A stretch of 11,651 nucleotides of DNA, taken from positions 2,478-14,128 of the forward strand of contig NW_003125394.1 in NCBI RefSeq assembly GCF_000003605.2, given 5' to 3'. The position numbers and the translations under genes are program-made. The notes under the pieces are model-generated. The model saw only the letters and a program-made list of their open reading frames with translations, did no database searches and had not been told where the DNA came from. Source of the DNA: Saccoglossus kowalevskii. Its lineage: Eukaryota; Hemichordata; Enteropneusta; Harrimaniidae. Of the stretch, positions 1 to 6,599 are shown piece after piece (positions within the stretch are counted from its first letter, which is position 1; each line of letters begins with the position of its first letter).

Positions 1-12
1 TTTACTTAACAG

Positions 13-164
13 GGACTAAATGGTCTCTATAAAGCGGTAATCAGGATCGCCAAAAAGTCAACTGATTTGAAACACTTGCCGGACGTCTCTCTCTCTTCTG
101 AAATCCGCCTTGGTGATCATGGGCTGGTCTCTGGAATCTATTTCTTTCAAAAGTGTTGCGCCAG
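13..164 (+). CDS. Internal exon of an unidentified + strand gene
   Basis: A 152-base open exon that reads GLNGLYKAVIRIAKK at its start and ends IYFFQKCCA plus two bases. It follows a normal acceptor (TTTACTTAACAG). An in-frame TAA sits just upstream, so coding must begin after that AG. The donor is CAG/GTTTAC at 165, which is acceptable but not strong. The exon ends in phase 2 (AG), and the next exon candidate at 826 begins with the single G needed to complete an Arg codon, so the two join cleanly. Codon texture is RNY-rich across about 50 codons. A CC pair near the end and more cysteines in the next exon suggest a cysteine-containing domain. I do not recognise the family. The ORF can be read on to 252, but that extension runs into T9 and C12 homopolymers and is probably intron. 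Confidence 0.45.
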
Positions 165-825
165 GTTTACGTTGTCGGCGTTTCTCTTTAAACCTAGTCG
201 TTTTTTTTTCATGGACGAGGACAGTTTCCCCCCCCCCCCAAAAAGGATCTAAGGTTAAGTGATGTCGCACCTTCGGGTCGTGTCTATTGAAATCAGTTTT
301 GTCAAGTGAAACTTTGGGATTATGACACAAGATGAAAACTTATCTAAATGGCTAAATATGAAATACGTGAACATCTAGTGGGCCTAAACCTCTTTGTGGT
401 CTGACAAAACATTTTATCAATTCCTATAATAATGTGTCGTGCATCATTATTTTCTACCGTTCCCATCGCATGGCCCATTTCAACGGAATGGCAACTATTC
501 GACCCGTAATTTTCACTTCGCATTTCACGTGACATTAAGATCGATTTGCCCGTGGAATGTGTTTAATTACAATATTTCTGTAATATCTGGTCCTCTTTAT
601 GTGCTTGCTAACAAATCAAAGTTATTGCCGCTTTAAGCAAATTATTGCATCGAAGATAGAATGGTTGAATCTCCATTTGAGGGTTCCAATTTTCAGTACA
701 TTTATATATGTATATTATAAACATAATTTCGAACTAACGTCCATTGTTAATTGTCTTCCCCGAACCTGGTATGGATATCATAGATATTTCCGTTTATGAA
801 TATTCCAATGTACACATCTTTTCAG
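165..825 (+). other. Probable intron, no gene seen
   Basis: AT-rich sequence between two phase-compatible exons. It opens with a T9 run (201-209) and a C12 run (228-239) followed by A5. The C12 run would be G12 on the other strand. The longer ORFs here lack coding texture and are treated as chance. A CACGTG hexamer lies near 525. The end carries a usable acceptor (TACACATCTTTTCAG, ending at 825). Confidence 0.4.
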
Positions 826-948
826 GCCAGTCGTACCAACAGAAACAATTGCCATCCAATGCAAGCTTAAGCTTGGTGTAGTTTCATGTCCACAGTGTGG
901 TGATGAAATGTGGAAATGGGATGAGGACAAACATTTGAACATTTCATG
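826..948 (+). CDS. Internal exon with a CPQC cysteine pair, unidentified gene
   Basis: A 123-base exon between acceptor ACATCTTTTCAG (ends 825) and donor ATG/GTAAAGTGAG (949). The first G completes a codon from the exon ending at 164. The exon then reads PVVPTETIAIQCKLKLG, followed by SCPQCGDEMWKWDED. It ends in phase 2 (TG), and the T at 1093 completes a Cys codon. Four cysteines within about 30 residues, including C-x2-C, could be a small metal-binding or disulfide-bonded module, but I cannot assign it to a family. Both splice sites are good and both phases match the neighbours, which makes this one of the better exon calls in the left half. Confidence 0.5.
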
Positions 949-1092
949 GTAAAGTGAGACTTATTTTTCGTGCACGCAGAAAAAATACTATTCGAAGTTG
1001 TTTGTTTGTTCGTGCGTTTCCTTCGTGTGTATGTATATTCAAATTAAATATTTTCGCTACGTTAAATCTCTTGTTTCGTCTTTTTTTTTTAG
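949..1092 (+). other. Short intron (144 bp)
   Basis: It starts GTAAAGTGAG and ends in a run of ten T followed by AG (1081-1092). The long pyrimidine tract and consensus ends make it a convincing small intron. It splits a TGT codon (phase 2). Confidence 0.5.
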
Positions 1093-1245
1093 TTCTGGAG
1101 CTCTCACTCACAATGATCCACAGACGCCAACGTTACTTTATACGACTCCAAATGGAATTGACGTACACGTGAGTGTGACCCTAACCCGCCGGGGCAACAA
1201 TGATAACACTGATTCCCCTACAATACGCATTGGCGTCAACAACAT
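1093..1245 (+). CDS. Exon interrupted by a LINE; either ends at 1168 or is broken at about 1245
   Basis: This exon continues the frame of the exon ending at 948. It reads SGALTHNDPQTPTLLYTTP and then GIDVHVSVTLTRRGNN, without a stop. A strong donor-like sequence (CAC/GTGAGTGTG) lies at 1169, so the working exon could be only 1093-1168 (phase 0 out). The frame stays open and coding-like past it (NTDSPTIRIGVN) until the sequence becomes a LINE near 1246. The right boundary is therefore an estimate. If the exon originally ran further, the retrotransposon has truncated it and the copy may be inactive. No family recognised. Confidence 0.42.
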
Positions 1246-1757
1246 TGAGATGCGCCTCAGTGACCATAACTTGAAAATTGAGACTGGCAGACACAAAGGA
1301 ATACCCCTTGCTAATAGATTATGCAAACTTTGTGATCAAAATAAAGTAGAAGATGAGTATCACCTCATGATGTGATGCAAAAGATATACCCCCGAAAGAA
1401 ATGTCCTATTCGAAATGGCAAAAACCAAAATCCAAACTTTAAAAATGTGACACAATTCATAGCCTTGCTAAACAACAGTGGCCTAACACTCCCCGTAGCA
1501 AGGTATCTAAAGAAGTGTTTTGAAATGAGACAGCCACCCCAGTGACAATCTTCTTTCACTATTTAAGTTTTGCATTTTGTTTTCTATCTATTATAGTATC
1601 ATAATTGTATACTTGTTATTATCTGTAATGTATTAGCTTAGTTTGTTTTATTTTATTTTATCTATTTACTTTTTTGTAACCTTTTATTCCTTCTTAAATT
1701 TTTGTAACCATTGCCAATCCCTCCGGGGAATGTGTAAGTGTTAATAAATTATTATTA
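1246..1757 (+). mobile_element. 3' end of a degraded non-LTR retrotransposon (LINE)
   Basis: The sequence shows the C-terminal tail typical of CR1/jockey-like LINE polymerases: RLSDHNLKIETGRHKG, then RLCKLC and VEDEYH, then a Cys after a stop, which is the CCHC zinc-binding layout found after the reverse transcriptase domain. The frame is broken by a TGA at 1373-1375 and by a one-base shift in the A-rich stretch near 1440. In the new frame FIALLNNSGL and RYLKKCFEMRQ continue to a stop at 1543-1545. An AT-rich 3' UTR of about 210 bp follows. It contains a short GC-rich hairpin-capable spot (CCCTCCGGGG) and ends in AATAAATTATTATTAA rather than poly(A), as in many CR1-type elements. The reverse transcriptase and endonuclease regions are absent, so this is a dead 5'-truncated copy. 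The left edge is approximate. Confidence 0.78.
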
Positions 1758-1759
1758 AT

Positions 1760-1882
1760 ATTGCCGATACGCCTATCAGCATTCGCGTAGGGATCAACCG
1801 TGCAGTTCTGGACGTGCAGCCAGGCCACCTCGTAACTGAACATCTAACCTGGTCATTCGCCCCACACGCGCATCTATTTTAA
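1760..1882 (+). pseudogene. Coding-like remnant downstream of the LINE, ends at a stop
   Basis: Directly after the LINE tail a GC-richer open stretch reads ADTPISIRVGINRAV and LDVQPGHLVTEHLTWSF, and stops at TAA 1880-1882. It is in the same frame as the exon at 1093. Its first 12 residues resemble the last residues before the LINE (TDSPTIRIGVN versus ADTPISIRVGIN). The simplest reading is that the LINE landed inside an exon and this is the displaced 3' part. It may instead be a small separate terminal exon; an acceptor-like CAG ends at about 1820. It lacks an obvious acceptor at its own left edge, so it is probably not expressed as an intact exon. No family recognised. Confidence 0.35.
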
Positions 1883-2169
1883 GGGCGAAGATGCACCGTA
1901 CCTGAATCTTTGTAATAATAATAAATGTAAATGATAGTAAATGTTAGGATTACTTTTTTTTTTAATTTTGTATAGCGTGTGATTTAATTTTCAGTTTTGA
2001 TGGTTTAATGCCGGATTATTTGTGAAATGCGTTTTGATGTATATTTTATTTTATTTTGTGATGTTGTGATGTTGTGTTGTGTGTGTTAATTGTTAATAAA
2101 ATAATAAGATTTATTTTTTGTCATCCATTATAAGTAAATTCAGGTTTATGGTTGATCAAGTAATCTCAG
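1883..2169 (+). other. AT-rich 3' UTR-like or intron sequence with two poly(A) signals
   Basis: AATAAA occurs at 1920-1925 and at 2095-2100, the latter after a TGTGATGTTG-type simple repeat (2058-2088). Either signal could end a transcript that stops at 1882. No coding frame is seen. The acceptor of the next exon candidate closes the region. Confidence 0.35.
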
Positions 2170-2299
2170 ACCGGAGCTGCCTTGTTATGAGAGTGTTCCA
2201 ACCTATTTGAAACGCCCACCAATGACTCTATCCAGGTTTCTTCGGAGCATCAAGACTGTAAAGTCGCTCAGAGATAAACAGGCGAGCGATAGATATTAA
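2170..2299 (+). CDS. Candidate terminal coding exon, unidentified
   Basis: After acceptor GATCAAGTAATCTCAG (ends 2169) there is one base and then 42 codons, reading PELPCYESVPTYLKRPP and MTLSRFLRSIKTVKS and ending QASDRY plus TAA (2297-2299). The open frame, basic C-terminus and mixed codons look like real coding sequence. It begins in phase 2, so it can follow the exon ending at 164 (AG plus A gives Arg). Joined to the exon ending at 948, it would make an immediate TGA. If used after 164 it would be an alternative end to the same protein. No family recognised, and no poly(A) signal occurs before 3211. Confidence 0.4.
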
Positions 2300-2629
2300 A
2301 ACTAGTGGTTTGTGATTACACGTACATTGAAAGTGTTTGTTTGTTTGCATGCAACTCCACACTTTTGGCCAGAGTTTGTGAATCGCAACAAAAATTCAAA
2401 GTATCACATTTCATATCATATGAAGTGATCCTTCAAATTCCCCCATAACCTCCATCGTAAATTGCAATAATTCTGTTGTTAAAGGCTCTACTTTTGCTCG
2501 ATGTGGTTTTGAACCCTTTCCTTGGCCATTGTTTTTATTCAATAGTTGAACTGTCTACTCGTCAACTCCAGACGTTGCATCATGGCTAAAGCTGCACAGC
2601 CATAATCAAATTGCAAGTTATTCCTAATA
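2300..2629. other. No gene seen
   Basis: Unique AT-rich sequence between the stop at 2299 and the minisatellite. There is no convincing ORF, splice pair or repeat. It could be 3' UTR of the preceding exon, because the first AATAAA after 2299 lies beyond the minisatellite. Confidence 0.4.
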
Positions 2630-3168
2630 TCGGTTTTACAAAATGTGGGGTACATGTGGCAAAGACAATGTCGGTTTTACAAAATGTGGGGTACATGTGG
2701 CAAAGACAATGTCGGTTTTACAAAATGTGGGGTACATGTGGCAAAGACAATGTCGGTTTTACAAAATGTGGGGTACATGTGGCAAAGACAATGTCGGTTT
2801 TACAAAATGTGGGGTACATGTGGCAAAGACAATGTCGGTTTTACAAAATGTGGGGTACATGTGGCAAAGACAATGTCGGTTTTACAAAATGTGGGGTACA
2901 TGTGGCAAAGACAATGTCGGTTTACAAAATGTGGGGTACATGTGGCAAAGACAATGTCGGTTTTACAAAATGTGGGGTACATGTGGCAAAGACAATGTCG
3001 GTTTTACAAAATGTGGGGTACATGTGGCAAAGACAATGTCGGTTTTACAAAATGTGGGGTACATGTGGCAAAGACAATGTCGGTTTACAAAATGTGGGGT
3101 ACATGTGGCAAAGACAATGTCGGTTTACAAAATGTGGGGTACATGTGGCAAAGACAATGTCGGTTTAC
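2630..3168 (+). repeat. Near-perfect 41/40-bp minisatellite, 13 copies
   Basis: Thirteen head-to-tail units fill 2640-3168, preceded by a 10-base partial unit (TCGGTTTTAC). Each unit contains AAAATGTGGGGTACATGTGG followed by CAAAGACAATGTCGG and a T run. Nine units have T4 and are 41 bp. Units 7, 11, 12 and 13 have T3 and are 40 bp. Apart from that homopolymer no base differs, which implies recent expansion or homogenisation. The + strand unit contains no stop codon in any frame, so three overlapping ORFs of up to 188 codons appear. Their frame rotates because 41 is not a multiple of 3. They are treated as by-products of the repeat. The array may lie in an intron or 3' UTR. Confidence 0.97.
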
Positions 3169-4078
3169 AACCTATGAATAGTTGTTTCTAACAATCACAC
3201 TCGGGATATGAATAAAATGTTGAAATTACACTCTGCAGATTGATTCAAGTGTTGCCGGGTTACTAACAGTAGCACAAAAATGTTTAATAATTAATGCAGT
3301 TTAGAGAAATAAACCAACAGTCGAAACAATGTGTCACACTATCAAGACTGGTATAATTCCTTGCAATACTAAACTATTGCGGAAGAGTTTATCGTGTGAA
3401 TGAAGCATTTGTCGAAGGTTGATGAGCAGAATAAGGCACGTTTCTATCACCACTTGATTATGGTCATGTGTCTAATTCATGCGATGTTCTTGAAAGTTAT
3501 TACGAATTGGTAACACCCTGCTATACATACATTTATCGGTTAATACTAAAAAAAATAAGGTGAACTGTTGACTAACAATTGGCGGTTTTGGAAGACTGTC
3601 CTTGTGATAACGTCGATTACGTGTAAAGTATGCCACATTAAATTTAATTTTCTTAACTACTAGCAAATATTACAACGCAAATACAGCTGGAATTACGCTT
3701 TTCTTAAGAGCCGAATTTAGTAATTTCAATTGTGTTGGTTATTTTCCATATTCTCGTTATAACACTTATTTTACACATTTCAAGAGGTTTGTAACACAAT
3801 TTATTAAGATAAAACCACAGATTTGAATATTAAGGTCTATATTCATGAATGTTCAATACATCATGAGATTCGATTCGTTTTAAAAGTCGACAAAACTGAC
3901 GTATCCCGTATATATACAAATCATAGACCTATAATAACGCAAGTCTAAACCACCGGTCGAAATGATCCCCGTTGCATATCGAGTGTAGATTGATGGACAT
4001 GCGGTCTCTGTCGGGCACAAACTATGCCATATTGTATCAACAAAGCCAAACATTTAATATTCATCTTATAAATACGTT
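3169..4078. other. No gene seen; one + strand poly(A) signal
   Basis: AT-rich sequence. AATAAA at 3211-3216 is the first + strand poly(A) signal after the stop at 2299. A 37-codon ORF (3400-3513) and a 64-codon minus-strand ORF (3666-3472) lack splice support and convincing codon texture. A GTATATATAC palindrome lies near 3908. Confidence 0.4.
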
Positions 4079-4113
4079 GACACTTTTTTGGACATGCGAG
4101 GGCGCTGCTTTTC

Positions 4114-4123
4114 TCTCGCGAGA
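4114..4123. promoter_or_regulatory. TCTCGCGAGA palindrome (CGCG box, BANP-type site)
   Basis: An exact 10-bp palindrome in a locally GC-richer patch (about 4095-4160). In vertebrate promoters this exact sequence is the CGCG element bound by BANP. Its use in this organism is assumed, not shown. Surrounding ORFs on the + strand (to 4178 and 4300) are open but lack clear coding signal and could be 5' leader. It might mark a promoter feeding the exon at 4379. Confidence 0.35.
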
Positions 4124-4378
4124 TGTAGTCTCAGTTTTCGTGCGTGTAATTTCGATATTCCCAGATCGGACACCATGATACATTTACCCAGGACCTACTA
4201 TAAATTCCCGTCGATCATTTCGTTTTTGAAAACTTCTACGTATTTTGAAAGATTGATATCACATAACATGGCGCATACATCTTCCATTTTCATGTCATAA
4301 CCATCATCTAGGTGACTTGATTTTCTGTTAATATAAATAAACAAAAAAATCTATCTATTATCTTCTTGTGATTATCAG

Positions 4379-4456
4379 TGACACTCCACAAACCTCTGAG
4401 GTTCGTCGTTTACCTACAAATGATGAATTGAATAAAATGGCACTTGTGAAGGCAAG
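4379..4456 (+). CDS. Small symmetric exon, unidentified + strand gene
   Basis: A 78-base exon after a good pyrimidine-rich acceptor (CTATTATCTTCTTGTGATTATCAG overall, ending at 4378). It reads DTPQTSEVRRLPTNDE and then LNKMALVKA plus two bases. The donor AAG/GTTTTC (4457) is weak. It both begins and ends in phase 2, so it could be skipped without changing frame. It could follow the exons ending at 164 or 948. It is also phase-compatible with the terminal exon near 8981 if that exon uses the AAG acceptor there. No family recognised. The ORF continues to a TAA near 4520 if the donor is not used. Confidence 0.38.
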
Positions 4457-5367
4457 GTTTTCTGTAACGCCATTGACTAACGTTAACATGTCATTAAAAC
4501 TATGTCATTTGTTTTAACTCAATTGTCCGAATTAATGCTTTAATGTTTTGATTTTTTTATATGTTCCTGTGACTAATTTTTAAAAATACAATTTAATTTT
4601 TCGATAAGAGTCGTAATAATCTATGTTTTTTGAATTAAATATAAAACACCTTATAATATACATTGATCAATATTTGTAACCCAGAATAAATATGCAATAT
4701 GTTAGACAAGATACAACGTTTTCATAGAAATGTTGACACGACGTAGTGTGATTGTTTTGAATAATAATCATATGATTTGCATATGACAAAACTATCCATT
4801 GGGCAGGTAGAATGTAGTGTAATGTAATAATTTCCTGTAGATATGACATGCGTATGTGTCACAAGAGACATATACTGTATTGGTTTATTTTTGAACAGTA
4901 GTAAATAAATAATTTTAGGTCTTTTTTTTTACGTAAAATGACGTTAAATTGTTTACGTTAAAGGTTGAAATGTCTTTTTGGCCAAACTTGGAGAAATTAG
5001 TTTAGTTATATTTGTAACTTTAGGGTGAAGGCCGATCATGCAAATCAACAGGATTGAGTTGTTAAATGTAGTTTCTGATTAGCTATATTATTCAATGACT
5101 TATAAAACAACCAACACTCCGGTAGACTGATGAGACTCTAAATTTGTATTTTGATATTTTAACTGATATTGATTAAAACATGATTTGCTCATGAAAAGCA
5201 TTTATATTATATATATATTTAGATTAAAAATTATAGTTTATTCAAAACCTACAGAAACGTGTCAAAGTAGAATGTCCTGCAATTAACGACAGCTTTAAAT
5301 GAACGAATGATAATGTATTTAAAAACTTTGTTCACATCTTATATAAAACAAGTCATTTTAATGACAC
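4457..5367. other. AT-rich non-coding stretch, no gene seen
   Basis: Very AT-rich with no coding texture on either strand. An octamer-like ATGCAAAT occurs at 5038-5045, which is expected by chance at this composition. The 60-codon minus-strand ORF (4849-4667) reads as low-complexity chance sequence. Confidence 0.4.
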
Positions 5368-5765
5368 AGTCCTCGTCCAAAATTTTGTGATCTGACATTT
5401 CAATTTGATGCTGATGGCCGCAAGTCAGCCATATTTGTTCGAATCACGATAAAAATATGACGTGCACCTATATGTATGATCACCATACCAACTTTTATCC
5501 AAATCGGCACAGTCTTCTCCGAGAAACAGCTGCGGACACGTTTAGGTATCAGAAATAGCAAATTTTACATCCAAAATGGCCGCCAGTCGGCCATTTTTCT
5601 CCGATCACGAGGTAACTTGACGCTCTTATGTAAGACATTATGTATTGTTTTCATGTAAAGTTTGAATGAAATCCGAGATATAGCTCCGGACGTACGGACA
5701 TACGTACGGTCGGAACGAACCCAAATTAATAGTCCCCGTTTTCGCACTTCGTCCGAACGGGGACT
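5368..5765 (+). mobile_element. Dimeric MITE-like element with GGCC hairpins
   Basis: Two related units in tandem, starting ATGGCCGCAAGTCAGCCAT at 5414 and ATGGCCGCCAGTCGGCCAT at 5576, which is 162 bp apart. Each is followed by a GATCACG-like or AATCACG-like block and later by a CTCCG(A/G)-type block. The second head is a perfect 10-bp stem (5573-5582 with 5588-5597) around CCAGT. The element ends in a strong hairpin at 5731-5765 (AGTCCCCGTT with AACGGGGACT). AGTCCTCGT at 5368-5376 matches the same end motif, so a 398-bp element with short terminal inverted repeats is the simplest reading. There is no coding capacity, so any movement would need another element's enzymes. The family name is not known to me. 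Target-site duplications are not clear. Confidence 0.65.
5731..5765. repeat. Terminal hairpin of the MITE-like element
   Basis: AGTCCCCGTT pairs exactly with AACGGGGACT, and flanking TTAAT/ATAA bases extend the stem with one mismatch. It sits at the right end of the element and 11 bp from the splice donor of the minus-strand exon, so on that strand it would fold within the first bases of the intron transcript. Confidence 0.75.
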
Positions 5766-5776
5766 AATAAGTATAC

Positions 5777-6100
5777 CTTTGCTACTATTGAACCAGCAAC
5801 GCAGTACATCTTCCAGGGGTTGCGGGGTTTGACTAAACTGACTAGGTAGATTCCATATGCCAACATCTTCTACTTTCCAGGTTAAGTTGACGCATGCGTA
5901 CAGGGGTTTCAGTGCTGGTAACACCGTTTTAACGTCGACACTGTCGTCGCTTAATTTCGACACATTCAGGGATAAATGAAGAGGAATCGATAAGACGCCA
6001 TCTTGTGTTGGCCTCGTCGCTATGACATGTTGGACCGATTCTACAGATTTCAACAGCAACACTGTTCTCATACTTTTGTGAGTGCTCATATCGTTGGCTT
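5777..6100 (-). CDS. Coding exon on the minus strand, unidentified, possible first exon
   Basis: On the minus strand an open frame reads MSTHKSMRTVLLLKSV from ATG 6089-6087, then VLPALKPLYACVNLTWKVED and DVLRCWFNSSK, ending at donor AAAG/GTATAC (5776). It has three N-glycosylation-type triplets (NVS, NLT, NSS), a hydrophobic N-terminal stretch and good codon texture for about 105 codons. The open frame continues past the donor into the MITE-like element down to 5565, and that part is discarded. If the acceptor ACAACCAG (ending 6101) is used, the exon is symmetric in phase 1. Its pyrimidine tract is poor, and a TATA-like box lies upstream, so a first exon starting at ATG 6089 is equally likely. 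The product is probably secreted or extracellular if the triplets matter. No family recognised. Confidence 0.5.
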
Positions 6101-6165
6101 CTGGTTGTAATTTTGAGATTCATTAATTCATTTTCAACCAGACTTACTCATCGACTTACTCAAAG

Positions 6166-6178
6166 ATCTATATATAAT
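6166..6178 (-). promoter_or_regulatory. TATA-like box upstream of the minus-strand exon
   Basis: On the minus strand ATTATATATAGA lies about 80-90 bases before ATG 6089. A start about 30 bases downstream of it would give a leader of roughly 50 bases. The region is AT-rich, so a chance match is possible. Confidence 0.25.
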
Positions 6179-6286
6179 TTTTCATATTCAATATTTTTAT
6201 TATTATTTCGAATTGTTGATCATGAACATTTAATACAACCCATGGAAGGCATTCTACACATAAAAATAGGCGTGTATTATAAAGTA

Positions 6287-6540
6287 TGTTAAAAAACAAG
6301 ATGGCTGCAAATTGGCCATTTTGACCCAATCGCAAAATGACACATCCTGGACATGTATGTGTAATGTATGTACCAAGTTTGAGCTAAACTGACAAAGCAT
6401 GTCCAATTGCAAGATACCACATTTTAAAAAACAATATGGCTGCCATTCTACCATCTTTGATCTGGTTATGAAACAAGCTGACATGAACATGTATTCCAAC
6501 CTGGATTATGTATGTGCCAATTATGAAAATGGCCCATATG
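6287..6540 (+). mobile_element. Diverged two-unit relative of the MITE-like element
   Basis: AAAAAACAAGATGGCTGC (from about 6291) and AAAAAACAATATGGCTGCC (from about 6425) head two units about 134 bp apart. Each continues with a CCATTTTGA-like or CCATCTTTGA-like block and a GACATGTAT-like or AACATGTAT-like block. Head motif and layout match the dimer at 5368-5765, but sequence decay is greater and no terminal hairpin is visible. The minus-strand ORFs covering it (6626-6254) are shadows of the repeat. Confidence 0.5.
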
Positions 6541-6599
6541 TTTGGAGAGATAGTTGCAGTAGTAGGATGTGAAGGTCGAAAAAGTTTACAGTTGGAATA

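Noticed and set aside
58-330. A 90-codon minus-strand ORF
   Set aside because: It is the antisense shadow of the + strand exon 13-164 and runs through the homopolymer runs.
998-1375. A single 125-codon ORF
   Set aside because: It fuses intron (998-1092), a host exon and the LINE tail, so it is not one gene.
2630-3168. CRISPR array
   Set aside because: Units are contiguous with no unique spacers, and the context is eukaryotic. It is a tandem minisatellite.
2611-3191. Three overlapping + strand ORFs of 178-188 codons
   Set aside because: They are created by the stop-free minisatellite unit. All three frames give the same rotated repeat peptide, and there is no start context or flanking exon support.
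3400-3513. A 37-codon ORF (MKHLSKVDEQNK...)
   Set aside because: It has no acceptor consistent with its frame, no promoter or poly(A) context, and a length expected by chance.
3972-4300. Overlapping + strand ORFs of 68 and 70 codons around the CGCG palindrome
   Set aside because: Two frames are open at once with mediocre codon texture and no splice pair. The region is better explained as possible leader sequence.
5565-5776. The downstream half of the 174-codon minus-strand ORF
   Set aside because: It lies inside the MITE-like element beyond a usable splice donor, and its sequence is that of the repeat read backwards.
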